Below are positions 1 to 12,824 of a stretch of 64,000 bases of DNA, piece by piece. The translations under genes and the position numbers were made by a program. Numbering within the stretch: position 1 is the stretch's first letter; each line of letters begins with the position of its first letter. Origin of the DNA: Vibrio ponticus (GTDB taxonomy: Bacteria > Pseudomonadota > Gammaproteobacteria > Enterobacterales > Vibrionaceae); contig NZ_AP019657.1 in assembly GCF_009938225.1 (NCBI RefSeq), positions 2,418,001 through 2,482,000 on the forward strand, written 5' to 3'. The notes under the pieces are model-generated. The model was not told the DNA's origin. It saw nothing but the letters and a program-made list of their open reading frames with translations, and searched no databases.

Positions 1-48
1 TGAGTTCGGCATGGAATCAGGTGGGTCCAAAGCGCTATGGCCATCGAG
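1..48 (-). rRNA. rrf: 5S rRNA, 5' part only (cut by window edge)
   Basis: The first bases read, on the minus strand, as the 5' half of a gammaproteobacterial 5S rRNA, including the conserved stretches GGACCCACCTGA and GCCGAACTCA. The rest lies outside the window. It follows the 23S gene in the usual 16S-23S-5S order. The exact 5' end is approximate. Confidence 0.85.
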
Positions 49-157
49 AAAAATTCTTTAATCTGGAAAGCTGATTTCTCTTATATAAAGAGTGTGTTCT
101 CTACACAATCAAGTTTTGTTCTTTCTTTGAGTCCATCAAAACCCCTTGGGTGTTGTA

Positions 158-3047
<2,890 letters not shown>

Positions 3048-3320
3048 ATACAACCCGAAGGAGTTTCGAGTTGATGTTCAAATCACCAAAGTTGTCTGCA
3101 ATTTTTATACATGATGCAGACTCGATTTTGCCGGACTCAAATTCCAAGAACACTTGAATGTGTTTTTGTGTATTCAATAAATGAATACTTTGAGAACTTT
3201 ACAAACAACAATAAATTGTTGTTTTGTCAGCTTTCCAAATTGTTAAAGAGCAATAATAGCTCGAAGCGTTCGCTTCAAAACCATCAATCTGTGTGAACAC
3301 TCATCGCAATAATCATCGTA
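3048..3320 (-). other. 16S-23S internal transcribed spacer without tRNA
   Basis: This 273-bp spacer contains no tRNA gene (no Glu, Ile, Ala or Val cloverleaf seen), so it is the tRNA-less spacer class found among Vibrio rrn operons. It carries a boxA element near 3235-3252 and sequences that presumably pair to form the RNase III processing stalks. Confidence 0.85.
3235..3252 (-). promoter_or_regulatory. boxA antitermination element in the spacer
   Basis: The minus strand reads TGCTCTTTAACAATTTGG, the canonical boxA (NusB/NusE binding) of rRNA operons, positioned before 23S as in other gammaproteobacterial operons. Confidence 0.85.
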
Positions 3321-4875
<1,555 letters not shown>

Positions 4876-5077
4876 AAGATTTTGGTGACTCAATGAATAC
4901 TGACTTCAAAACTACTAATGTAATTTTAAAGCTATTATCATTCCAACAGAACGATAATGAATTGACTGTGCTAAGACCGAAGTCTTAATTGGTCACTCAG
5001 TTCATTGAAATCAAATTTGATACCGAAGTATCTAATTGGATTATCATCAACGAGTGCCCACACAGATTGATAGGTTC

Positions 5078-5092
5078 TTATTGTTAAAGAGC
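5078..5092 (-). promoter_or_regulatory. boxA in the rrn leader
   Basis: The minus strand reads GCTCTTTAACAATAA about 200 nt upstream of mature 16S. It is the leader copy of the rRNA antitermination boxA and matches the copy in the 16S-23S spacer. Confidence 0.8.
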
Positions 5093-5240
5093 TATGCTTC
5101 GAGACTTTCTCAAAGCGGAGGTGAATTCTAACGAGACTATTGAAAGAGTCAAACACTTTTTCAATTTATTTTCTCAGAAGCTTTACACCTCTCTGACTAT
5201 CGCTGAAGCCTTATGGCGTCTGCCCTGTCAGTGGATGCGC

Positions 5241-5268
5241 ATTATAGGGAGCTGAATTTTTTGCGCAA
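5241..5268 (-). promoter_or_regulatory. rrn P1-type sigma70 promoter
   Basis: On the minus strand, TTGCGC (-35, 5263-5268), a 16-bp spacer and a perfect TATAAT (-10, 5241-5246) are followed by a GC-rich discriminator GCGCATCC. That discriminator is typical of stringently controlled rRNA promoters. An A/T-rich region just upstream fits an UP element. Confidence 0.85.
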
Positions 5269-5388
5269 GTCCAAATTGCATTTTTTTCCATAAAAACTGC
5301 TTAACTGCGCAATCAGTAATCAGCTCGTCATTTACACCCAAACTACCCTCAAGTTACACACCAGTTATGCACAAATGCATGTGCATAA

Positions 5389-6645
5389 CTAATCGTCAGA
5401 GTCAAAGAAATAGGAAATTCTCGAGCGAGGATTGAGATACTCTCTTACTTTATCTGGCAATTTATTAGGTAAAATGGCACTCACTATCTTTATATCTTTC
5501 TCCGCCAAGTCGATGATCGGCGCCTGGGTGCGTGGCACTGATGGGTCATACACCATTACATTAGGGTTAAGTAAATTCGCAGAGTTTACTGATATCACCA
5601 TCCCGACCATATTATTAGATAGCTGTACCACGGTCCCTGGTGGGTAAACGCCCATAAACTTAATCAAAATACCGAGGTTCTCATTGTTATAAAGATGCTT
5701 GCAGTTCTTATATAGATAAGAAAGCGCGATGTAAGGAATCTTCTGCTTGGCGGTAATAGAGTTATGACAAAGATTGTCATACGCGTTTGCAACAGAGATT
5801 ATCTGGGTAAACTGATCTATCTCATCGCCTTTTAAGCCAGACGGGTATCCTGAACCATCAAGTAACTCATGATGATCGGCTATCACTTTTAACGCGCTAG
5901 CGGGAAAGCTTTCTATATTGTTAGCGATGTCGATACCGTACTTAGTGTGCAGCTTTAAATAGTTCTGCTCTGGTTCATTAAGAGGGGTCGTTTTACGTAG
6001 GATGGCAGTAGGTATCTTTACTTTACCCATATCATGGAACAAAGCGGCAAAAGCTAACTGCTTAATACTATCGGCATCGAGCTTTTTCGCTTTGCCAATC
6101 AACATAGAGACTACAGCTACGTTCAATGAATGAAAGTAAATATCTTCAAATTCACTTTTGCCATTCATCATGTGCAGTGTGACATCTTCATTTGCAAGTA
6201 ATCTATCAACGATATCTTCTACTAATAAAGTCGCTTCGTTCACCGCCAACTCGGGGCGATTACGAATTTTAGTCATCACCGCTCTCATGCGTGCTAGCGA
6301 ACGCTCAAACTCTTTTTCACACTCAATAACTCGTCGGCGGTAAGCACTCATACGTTCAATGCGCTGTTGCTTTTCTTCCCATAACTGCTTTGCACGTTTG
6401 TCCATTGCTTCATTCAGGCTAGAGTCTGTCGCTTCAATCGTTTCATCGATCGGTAAAGGCGAAGTATCGCTTTGCTGCATGTTCACATAGACGTACTTAA
6501 GCCCCAAGTGACGAATAATGCGCACCTGTTCGTGGTTTTTAATTTTGAAGCTATTGAATAAGAACGGGTGATCGTTCCATTTCACCGGCAGACGTACGTG
6601 CAATCCCGGCTGGATACGGTCAACGGTTATCTTGATACTTGCCAC
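5389..6645 (-). CDS. HD-GYP domain c-di-GMP phosphodiesterase with N-terminal DUF3391
   Basis: Probable cytoplasmic phosphodiesterase that degrades cyclic di-GMP. The N-terminal ~70 residues resemble DUF3391 (pattern RIQPGLHVRLPV). A charged helical stretch follows at ~80-130, then an HD-GYP domain with the metal-binding HD at about 204-205 (FHDMGK) and the signature HHELLDGSGYPSG at about 258-270. Both key motifs are intact, so activity is expected. I prefer the GTG at 6645, giving MASIKITVD, over the TTG at 6660, because a GGA lies ~10 nt before the GTG while the TTG has a GGTGA only one base away. It stands alone between the rRNA operon and a VOC gene. Its specific output (motility or biofilm) is unknown. 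Confidence 0.88.
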   Translation of the reverse strand: MASIKITVDRIQPGLHVRLPVKWNDHPFLFNSFKIKNHEQVRIIRHLGLKYVYVNMQQSDTSPLPIDETIEATDSSLNEAMDKRAKQLWEEKQQRIERMSAYRRRVIECEKEFERSLARMRAVMTKIRNRPELAVNEATLLVEDIVDRLLANEDVTLHMMNGKSEFEDIYFHSLNVAVVSMLIGKAKKLDADSIKQLAFAALFHDMGKVKIPTAILRKTTPLNEPEQNYLKLHTKYGIDIANNIESFPASALKVIADHHELLDGSGYPSGLKGDEIDQFTQIISVANAYDNLCHNSITAKQKIPYIALSYLYKNCKHLYNNENLGILIKFMGVYPPGTVVQLSNNMVGMVISVNSANLLNPNVMVYDPSVPRTQAPIIDLAEKDIKIVSAILPNKLPDKVREYLNPRSRISYFFDSDD

Positions 6646-6752
6646 GTTTATAAAATCCAATCACCAAAAACGCGACACATTCTAGGTTAAAGGCGTAATG
6701 AATTCATCTCATTCTCTTATAAGTGAGACACTTATAGCGATTAACCAATAAA

Positions 6753-7154
6753 TCAGTGATTACAATGCAGCATCCAACGGACACCAAATTGATCCTCTAC
6801 TTTCCCGAATCGCGCACCCCAAAATGTATCTTCCAGCGGCATCATGATATGTCCACCGTGTGAAAGCTTATCAAAAAGACGAGCTTGGTCATCCAAACTA
6901 TCAATAACCAATGATAACGCCACATTATTGCCGGCGACTTCATTCACAATCATGCCGTCAGAGAGCATTAACTTGAGACCAAAGGCTTCTATTTCAGAAT
7001 GCATCACCCAATCAGGATTGGCACCCTCTATGGTTTGAGGAGCGTCACGAAAGTATTGTTTGGTAAGTACCACGCCTTCAAAAGTACGTGAATAGAACTC
7101 TAGTGCTTCTTCACAACGTCCAGCAAAGAAAAGATATGGAGTTAATTGATACAT
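6753..7154 (-). CDS. VOC family protein (PhnB/glyoxalase-like)
   Basis: A 133-residue protein of the vicinal oxygen chelate superfamily, closest by eye to the PhnB-like group (opening pattern LTPYLFFAGRCEEALEFY, later VMHSEIEAFGLKLMLSDG and a C-terminal FGVRWMLH). These are small beta-alpha-beta-beta-beta fold proteins acting as metal-dependent lyases, isomerases or binding proteins; the substrate cannot be told from sequence. The start ATG at 7154 has AAGGG upstream. It is a single gene with no evident operon partner; the LacI-family gene upstream on the same strand ends 70 bp away. Confidence 0.8.
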   Translation of the reverse strand: MYQLTPYLFFAGRCEEALEFYSRTFEGVVLTKQYFRDAPQTIEGANPDWVMHSEIEAFGLKLMLSDGMIVNEVAGNNVALSLVIDSLDDQARLFDKLSHGGHIMMPLEDTFWGARFGKVEDQFGVRWMLHCNH

Positions 7155-7224
7155 AGCTACCCTTAAAGATATTGTTTTTCTTTAGAATAGCTAAGTATGT
7201 AAAGAAGTAATTAGGACTTTAGTC

Positions 7225-8223
7225 CTAAGCTAAGTACCGATCAGCCTTACCAACCACCAATTGAGGTGTAAATTCGTGATTGGTTTGAGTCGCCTTACCC
7301 GAAATCAAATCCATTAGCACTTGTACAGCAGACTGAGCCATATCATGAATTGGGAAGCAGACTGATGTCACTGCGGGATAAAGCTCTTTGCATCGTTCCA
7401 CACTATCAAAGCTAACAATCGATATATCATTCGGTACGCGTAAACCATGTTCATGCAGGTACTGCATTGCCCCCACAGTCATCTCCTCACTGCAAGAGAA
7501 AATAGCGGTCAGCTCCGGGTGTCGACTGAGCAACTTCTCTGTCGCTTCATAGCCACTGCGTGAACCATAATTTCCTTCTTCACACCACGATTCAGACACG
7601 TCGATCCCCGCCTCTTTCATGGTATCAAGATAACCTTGCTTGCGTTGCAGACTGTTCTCACGGCATGTTGGACCCGTAATACATCCTATGAGTTTATGAT
7701 TCTGTTTAAGTAAGTGATTAACCGCCATTGTACTGGCAGTGTGATGATTAAACCGAATGCAGCGTTCTTCTAACGTCGGCACCACACGATCAAGCAGAAC
7801 AAAGGGGGGATGCTGCTTCGCCAGTTCAACCAAATCTTGATCGCTTAGGTGGCGACTATGCAAGATATAACCATCACAGCGAAGGTCATGAAAACGCTCC
7901 ACCGCATGTCGCTCCCCTTCCTTGGAATGGTGCCCTTGTGCGGTGATCAAAAATTTGGCATGCAGATCGAGCTCATTTTGCACTTGTTCCATCATAGCTC
8001 CGAAAAAACCACCGGTATAATACGTAACAAGTAAGCCCATCATGTTACTAGAAGAGGTCGCCAGAGAACGTGCGATCGCGCTGGGACGATAGTTAAGCTC
8101 TGCCATTGCTTGCTCAACTTTCTTTCTCGTCTCTTCTTTAAACTTCCCTTCACCATTAATGATTCTTGATACCGTAGAACGATTCACGCCAGCAAGCGCT
8201 GCGACATCTTTTATCCTTGCCAT
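7225..8223 (-). CDS. LacI family transcriptional regulator of the adjacent PTS operon
   Basis: A 332-residue repressor. The N-terminal helix-turn-helix (residues 4-23, IKDVAALAGVNRSTVSRIIN) and hinge helix (about 47-58, YRPSAIARSLAT) are classic LacI features. They are followed by a periplasmic-binding-protein-like effector domain with FSCSEEMTVGAMQYL. It lies last in a minus-strand series after a beta-glycoside PTS, a GH4 glycosidase and chbG. A perfect GCAACCGGTTGC palindrome of LacI type lies upstream of the first PTS gene (12594-12605), so local autoregulated control is likely. A strong hairpin with a T-run separates it from chbG, so it may have its own promoter or receive only readthrough. 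The inducer is presumably a phosphorylated or free disaccharide (inference). Confidence 0.92.
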   Translation of the reverse strand: MARIKDVAALAGVNRSTVSRIINGEGKFKEETRKKVEQAMAELNYRPSAIARSLATSSSNMMGLLVTYYTGGFFGAMMEQVQNELDLHAKFLITAQGHHSKEGERHAVERFHDLRCDGYILHSRHLSDQDLVELAKQHPPFVLLDRVVPTLEERCIRFNHHTASTMAVNHLLKQNHKLIGCITGPTCRENSLQRKQGYLDTMKEAGIDVSESWCEEGNYGSRSGYEATEKLLSRHPELTAIFSCSEEMTVGAMQYLHEHGLRVPNDISIVSFDSVERCKELYPAVTSVCFPIHDMAQSAVQVLMDLISGKATQTNHEFTPQLVVGKADRYLA

Positions 8224-8248
8224 ATAACCTTCATTAATGCTGAGTAGA

Positions 8249-8301
8249 AATAAAAAAAACTGTCAGTATCCAAACGTTAGGGGGAAATGAAACTGACAGT
8301 T
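8249..8301 (-). terminator. Rho-independent terminator or attenuator between chbG and lacI-type gene
   Basis: On the minus strand AACTGTCAG and CTGACAGTT (9-bp stem, long loop) are followed directly by a run of eight T. It sits after chbG and before the regulator, so it probably lowers regulator expression relative to the operon. Confidence 0.65.
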
Positions 8302-8321
8302 CATGATACACAGGGATAATG

Positions 8322-9062
8322 CTATAAATAAGCGAGTGCGGAATAATCCGTGACTTGGATATCACGCTCTCGCAAAAAAGCGACAAATGCTGCCGAAGTT
8401 AATGTCTCTAACTCCTGCTCCCTTTGAGCTAAGTAGCTGCTCATCGACCGTAGTTGAGTATCCACTATCGCTGGATGGCACATGACTTCCAGCACTTCAC
8501 ACTCGTGTTCGTAGTCCAACATTAATTGCTTAGCGTCTGCTAGCGATATTTTGTTGTCATAGAACCGTTCGCTAAAAAGGTAGCGACCACCTACCTCTTG
8601 GCGATCCACAAATCCAACCCCTCGCACGGGTACACCATATTTCTGAGCAACTTGGTTTACCACGGGGGCTATTTGTGGATGAGTATGAGCATGGTGATGA
8701 CCATCGATATGGCTTAGCTCTAATCCTAGCGCTAAGTAATGCTCTACTTGCGCCACGACTTCTTGATAGACTTCTTCTAAATCAAAGTCCTGTTTTTGCC
8801 AGAATCCCGGAATAGCGGGGAAAAGACCGCGCTCATCAACCAATGATTTATGATTGGTCAGTGGTTTACCTGCCGTGAACCGCAGGTGTAAGCCCACTTT
8901 CAGGTCGGGCATGCTCGCAGCCAACTTTACCGCATGCGCCTCACCAGGCATATCAACCATAAACGTTGTTGAACGTACAACGCCTTGACGAAAGGCAGCG
9001 GCAATTCCGTTGTTCACCCCTTCCGTTAAACCAAAGTCGTCTGCATTAAAAATTACTTTCAT
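8322..9062 (-). CDS. chbG: Carbohydrate deacetylase, ChbG/YdjC family
   Basis: A 246-residue member of the YdjC/ChbG family. In E. coli, ChbG removes one acetyl group from chitobiose-6-phosphate or chitotriose-phosphate so that the GH4 enzyme can act. The N-terminal FNADDFGLTEGVN carries the metal-binding aspartates (about residues 7-8). IDGHHHAHTHPQIAP (about 118-132) supplies the histidines, and a C-terminal EVMCHPA motif is present. It is immediately downstream of the GH4 gene (36 bp), the same pairing as chbF-chbG. This supports acetylated chitooligosaccharides as one natural substrate of the operon, although cellobiose or chitosan dimers are also possible. Confidence 0.9.
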   Translation of the reverse strand: MKVIFNADDFGLTEGVNNGIAAAFRQGVVRSTTFMVDMPGEAHAVKLAASMPDLKVGLHLRFTAGKPLTNHKSLVDERGLFPAIPGFWQKQDFDLEEVYQEVVAQVEHYLALGLELSHIDGHHHAHTHPQIAPVVNQVAQKYGVPVRGVGFVDRQEVGGRYLFSERFYDNKISLADAKQLMLDYEHECEVLEVMCHPAIVDTQLRSMSSYLAQREQELETLTSAAFVAFLRERDIQVTDYSALAYL

Positions 9063-9098
9063 CTTTTCCCCAGCTAAGTTCCGATTTAACCGACGGTT

Positions 9099-10421
9099 TT
9101 AAAGCGTGGTTAGTTTGAATTGAGGCAAGTACTCGGCATTCTCGCGTAAGATATCGTTTAAGATCGCTTTCGCGCGTTTAATGTCCGGTACCAACGGGTT
9201 ATTGGCTAGTGCCATAAGCGCCTTATCGTAATCACCAAACACTGCCGCCTCGATGGCTAATTGCTCGTAGGCTTTTACTTGATGAAGTAAACCAAGCACA
9301 TTGGCAGATAGCTGACCGACCGCAACTGGCTTAGCCCCCCAGTTACCGACGACCGCGCTACACTCAATCACCGCATCATCCGGTAAGGTGTTGATCGCAC
9401 CATTGTTTGGTACATTCACCACATGGATACCGTTGCGATTGTTGTAAATCGCATCGACCAAATTCAACGACGCATCCGAATAATAGGCACCACCACGTTC
9501 TTCAAGCTCTTTCGGTTTCACATCAAGATGGACGTCTTTGTAAAGCTTAAATAACGACTCTTCCGTTACCATCACTTGTTCAGCTCGTGTGCCCTTTTCC
9601 GCTGCACTCTCTTTCTCTTCCGCCAACATAGCATCGGTCTGATAGAAATAGCGGTGGTAAGGACAAGGGATCGCACCTAATGCTTTAAGGAAGTTTGGAT
9701 CCCACGGCTCCTCAAAGATGTTCTTCATACTGAAGTTGGCGCCATCACCTACCTTTTCAATCACGGTCTCAGTAATATCTTCACCATGTAGCCAAGCCTT
9801 ATGAACCCATACTAAGTGGTTAAGTCCTGCAAATTCGAGCTGCAACTCATCTGGCTCACATGCCATCATTTCTGCCACCATCATTCGCATTGAAACTGGC
9901 ACATTACACAAGCCAATACTTTTCACTTTAGTGTGCTTATTCACCGCCTCTGAAACTAACCCCGCAGGGTTAGTAAAGTTCAACATCCAAGCATTAGGCG
10001 CGAGCTCTTCAATATCTTTACAAATATCTAGGATAACCGGGATGGTACGCAGTGCCTTAGCAAAACCGCCCGGTCCGGTCGTCTCCTGACCAATCACATC
10101 ATATTTCAGTGGGATGCGTTCATCACTTGCACGCGCTTTTAAACCACCAACGCGAAACTGCGTCATAACAAAGTCAGCGTCTTTGATTGCCTCACGGCGA
10201 TCCACACTGGCTTTGATCTCTATGTCAGCACCCACTTTGTTAACCATACGTGTTGCTAACGCATGAATTGTCTCAAGCTTGTCTTTACCCGCATCGATAT
10301 CCACCAAGTGAATCTCGCGTACCGGCAAAAAATCACGGCGCTTAATTACACCTTCAATAAGCTCAGGTGTGTAGCTACTGCCACCGCCAATGATGGCGAG
10401 TTTAAGGGCACCTCTTGCCAT
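9099..10421 (-). CDS. chbF: GH4 6-phospho-beta-glycosidase (ChbF/CelF type)
   Basis: An NAD- and metal-dependent family 4 glycosidase of 440 residues that cleaves a 6-phosphorylated beta-disaccharide delivered by the PTS. The nucleotide-binding loop is near residues 10-16 (IIGGGSSYTP). VIGQETTGPGGF is at ~109-120 and the catalytic/metal motif CNVP at 172-175. The motif GLNH is at 199-202. CNVP marks 6-phospho-beta-glucosidases, whereas CD-x-P marks the alpha enzymes. The paralogue at 15446-16771 has the latter, so the two GH4 genes have different stereospecificity. It lies between IIA (12 bp upstream) and chbG in one operon. The precise sugar (chitobiose, cellobiose or GlcN dimer) is not decided by sequence. 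Confidence 0.92.
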   Translation of the reverse strand: MARGALKLAIIGGGSSYTPELIEGVIKRRDFLPVREIHLVDIDAGKDKLETIHALATRMVNKVGADIEIKASVDRREAIKDADFVMTQFRVGGLKARASDERIPLKYDVIGQETTGPGGFAKALRTIPVILDICKDIEELAPNAWMLNFTNPAGLVSEAVNKHTKVKSIGLCNVPVSMRMMVAEMMACEPDELQLEFAGLNHLVWVHKAWLHGEDITETVIEKVGDGANFSMKNIFEEPWDPNFLKALGAIPCPYHRYFYQTDAMLAEEKESAAEKGTRAEQVMVTEESLFKLYKDVHLDVKPKELEERGGAYYSDASLNLVDAIYNNRNGIHVVNVPNNGAINTLPDDAVIECSAVVGNWGAKPVAVGQLSANVLGLLHQVKAYEQLAIEAAVFGDYDKALMALANNPLVPDIKRAKAILNDILRENAEYLPQFKLTTL

Positions 10422-10433
10422 ATTACCACTCCA

Positions 10434-10742
10434 CTATCCAACAGACTTCTGATGTAAGGCGACGATTTCCGTCGCCAGTTCATGAGCAAGAATGGTTGTC
10501 ATGAGATGGTCTTGTGCATGTACCATCACCAAAGTCATTGGCACTTTACCTTGACCTTCATCAGCCTCTATTAGCTGAGTCTGCATCAAATGCGCCTTAT
10601 TTAGACACTCTTTACCGAGTGCCAGTTTCTCTTGTGCTTGGTCGAAATCATCTTGGCGAGCCAACTTAAGCGCTTCGTAACATAGGCTTCGTGCTTCACC
10701 AGCATTACAGATAATTTCCATCACAACCATTTCTTGACCCAT
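10434..10742 (-). CDS. chbA: PTS lactose/cellobiose-family IIA component
   Basis: A 102-residue cytoplasmic phosphocarrier of the lactose/chitobiose PTS family. It passes phosphate from HPr to IIB. The motif VHAQDHLM holds the expected phosphorylated histidine (H75) next to the metal-liganding aspartate. The start ATG at 10742 has a strong GGGAGG seven bases upstream; the longer frame from 10763 has none. The gene is 38 bp after IIC and 12 bp before the GH4 gene, so it is co-transcribed. The order IIB-IIC-IIA matches E. coli chbBCA. Confidence 0.92.
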   Translation of the reverse strand: MGQEMVVMEIICNAGEARSLCYEALKLARQDDFDQAQEKLALGKECLNKAHLMQTQLIEADEGQGKVPMTLVMVHAQDHLMTTILAHELATEIVALHQKSVG

Positions 10743-10780
10743 GTTCCCTCCCGAAAAATACAATACTGAAAATAATCAAA

Positions 10781-12112
10781 TTATGCGGTTACGCCTTGAC
10801 CTGAAGCTTGCTGAACAGCGGGCTTGTCTTCTGTTGGAGTCTCTTCTGCAAGTACCTGCTTCTCAAACATTTTGAAGAATGGTAGGTATAAGAAGATATC
10901 GAGAATCATCAAGGCAATAACTAGGAGTACTGGCGCAAACGTCCAACCACTACCCCAAGAAGCACCGATGATTGCTGGAGTTGTCCATGGTGTCGTAGCG
11001 ACGCCCATACCGACTAGCCCCATATGCACGGCGAAGTAAGCAATAGTGGCGTTAATCATAGGTACCAAGACAAACGGTAGGAATAACGTTGGGTTTAATA
11101 CTAGAGGTGTACCGAAAATTACAGGCTCATTAATTTGGAAGAAGCCAGGAACCACACTCATGCGACCGATGCTCTTAAGGTGAGCTGAGCGGCTAAATGC
11201 CATGAGCAATACCAGAGCAAAAGTTGCACCTGAGCCACCTAAGAAGATATAGAAATCCCAGAATGGTTGCGTAAATACGTTTGGAATTGGCTCACCCGCG
11301 ATAAAGGCTTCAGTGTTAACGCCAATGTTGGTTAAGAATACTGGCGAAAGTAGACCAACGACAATTGCCGCGCCGTGAATACCAGCAAACCAAAGCAATT
11401 GACAAAGTAGCAGTGCGCCAATGATTGCAGGTAGAGAGTTAGATGCGCTTACTAAAGGTTTGAATGCTTCAAGAATGAGATCTGGGATCAACATACCAAA
11501 CTCAGCTTGAACAAATAAGCTTAGAGGGTAAAGCGTTACGAATACCGCCAATACTGGGAGTAACACTTCGAAAGAACGAGCGATCGCTGGCGGTACTTGC
11601 TCCGGCATACGAATCGTGATGTTGTGCTTCTTCATGAAACGGTAGAGTTCAACCGCAAAGAAACCACACAGTACGCCAGTAAATACACCTGTGCCTCCCA
11701 TGTGACCAGTAGGAAGACCACCATCTTTTAGCGGTGCAGCCACCAGCAGGTAACACATCAATGATAATGCTGCACTGGTAATGCCATCCATCTTGTACGC
11801 CTTAGCTAAGCTATAGGCTACGCCGAGTGAGATGAAAATTGTCATTATTCCCATCGACATATTGAATGGCATCATAATCGCGTCAAAATTATTAGACGCA
11901 AAATCTAGCCATGCACGACCGAACGCATTTTGCGTGTCAGGGTCAAATGGAGGAAACGCAAAAATCAAAATAAAACTACCAACGATAATAAATGGCATCG
12001 CAACAATGAAGCCATCACGCATCGCTCGAACATGGGGCTGGTTACCCACTTTTACCGCGAGAGGCGCTATATGCCTTTCGACAAATCCTAATATTGAATC
12101 ATAAAGACTCAT
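10781..12112 (-). CDS. chbC: PTS lactose/cellobiose-family IIC permease
   Basis: A 443-residue inner-membrane channel that imports and, with IIB and IIA, phosphorylates a beta-disaccharide. Many hydrophobic segments are visible (for example near residues 30-50, 70-95 and 120-145). Family patterns include FAGIHGAAIV and PGFFQINEPVIFGTPLVLNP, the EIIC substrate-site motif with its conserved NEP. The start ATG at 12112 has AAGGA eight bases upstream; the two upstream in-frame starts lack a ribosome site. It sits 105 bp downstream of IIB. The C-terminal ~25 residues are hydrophilic. Confidence 0.93.
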   Translation of the reverse strand: MSLYDSILGFVERHIAPLAVKVGNQPHVRAMRDGFIVAMPFIIVGSFILIFAFPPFDPDTQNAFGRAWLDFASNNFDAIMMPFNMSMGIMTIFISLGVAYSLAKAYKMDGITSAALSLMCYLLVAAPLKDGGLPTGHMGGTGVFTGVLCGFFAVELYRFMKKHNITIRMPEQVPPAIARSFEVLLPVLAVFVTLYPLSLFVQAEFGMLIPDLILEAFKPLVSASNSLPAIIGALLLCQLLWFAGIHGAAIVVGLLSPVFLTNIGVNTEAFIAGEPIPNVFTQPFWDFYIFLGGSGATFALVLLMAFSRSAHLKSIGRMSVVPGFFQINEPVIFGTPLVLNPTLFLPFVLVPMINATIAYFAVHMGLVGMGVATTPWTTPAIIGASWGSGWTFAPVLLVIALMILDIFLYLPFFKMFEKQVLAEETPTEDKPAVQQASGQGVTA

Positions 12113-12217
12113 AGTGTCCATCCTTATTTTTTGGCACAACAAAGCCCTACACCATACATATTAAATATGGCGCAAATACTTATGTGTTTAATATTTATCT
12201 TTTAGTTTTTAAATGAA

Positions 12218-12523
12218 TTAATTAATCAGTGCGAGTGCTTGATCAAGTACAGCATCACCTTTCATCATTCCATAATCTTGTGGGTTAATCGCCGCAATAT
12301 TCTTACCGTGGTCATCGGCGATTTTCTTCAACTCATCCAGTTGAAAACGCACTTGTGGACCAAGTAAACATACGTCGTACTCTTTAATAGCTTCGCCAAA
12401 AGCATTCACAGCGAGCGCTTCAATTTGGCACTCTAGACCACGATTTGCTGCTGCTTGCTCCATTTTCTTTACTAGCATGCTCGTAGACATGCCTGCACTA
12501 CAACATAGTAGAATTTTTTTCAT
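12218..12523 (-). CDS. chbB: PTS lactose/cellobiose-family IIB component
   Basis: A 101-residue cytoplasmic phosphotransfer protein and first gene of the operon. The P-loop LLCCSAGMSTSMLV contains the phosphorylated cysteine (C8, second of the CC pair). ATG at 12523 has GGAG seven bases upstream; a GTG one codon earlier is less well placed. The upstream region contains a perfect GCAACCGGTTGC palindrome, suggesting repression by the LacI-type protein at the end of the cluster. In V. cholerae a syntenic cluster (VC1281-VC1286) has the same gene order as I recall it. Confidence 0.92.
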   Translation of the reverse strand: MKKILLCCSAGMSTSMLVKKMEQAAANRGLECQIEALAVNAFGEAIKEYDVCLLGPQVRFQLDELKKIADDHGKNIAAINPQDYGMMKGDAVLDQALALIN

Positions 12524-12593
12524 CACCCAGCTCCGTTATTGGTTATTTATCAACCTGTGAAAACTTTAACAAAAATCAACCAGCCAAAAAAGC

Positions 12594-12605
12594 GCAACCG
12601 GTTGC
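12594..12605. promoter_or_regulatory. LacI-family operator palindrome
   Basis: GCAACCGGTTGC is a perfect 12-bp palindrome with the central CG typical of LacI/GalR operators. It lies about 70-80 bp upstream of the first PTS gene, and a LacI-family gene closes the same cluster, so it is the likely operator. Confidence 0.8.
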
Positions 12606-12776
12606 ACGAAGCGTGAACAGAATCCCATTTTGGAACATTGAGCGTCATTTATGAAACAGTATGGATTTATTTTTCAATAAACAGATATAACAATCATTTG
12701 CTAATGATTAAATTATAATTAATGGAATTTGATATTTATTGGATAGCTAAATATGGTTTTACTTTTTATTTAACTA

Positions 12777-12809
12777 AGAAATTAAAGCGCTAGCAAATAG
12801 CGCTTTAAT
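12777..12809 (-). terminator. Terminator after the GntR regulator
   Basis: ATTAAAGCGCTA and TAGCGCTTTAAT form a 12-bp stem with a 5-nt loop just downstream of the GntR stop codon; TTTCTTAG follows on the minus strand. Confidence 0.7.
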
Positions 12810-12824
12810 TAAGGTAGATATGCA

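Larger units (their letters stand above)
4876..5388 (-). other. rRNA operon leader and promoter region
   Basis: About 510 bp without a protein gene. It holds the rrn leader, a boxA (5078-5092), the P1-type promoter (5241-5268) and an A/T-rich upstream stretch near 5278-5295 that could act as an UP element. The remainder up to the HD-GYP gene stop shows nothing further that I can name. Confidence 0.7.
12524..12824. other. Intergenic region: operon promoter side and gntR end
   Basis: A 301-bp AT-rich gap. Its left part is the upstream region of the PTS IIB gene and contains the LacI-type operator at 12594-12605. Its right end holds the terminator of the GntR gene (12777-12809). No further gene is seen. 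A possible -35/-10 pair (TTGTTA, 17 bp, TAAATA) lies very close to the IIB start and is not secure. Confidence 0.5.
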
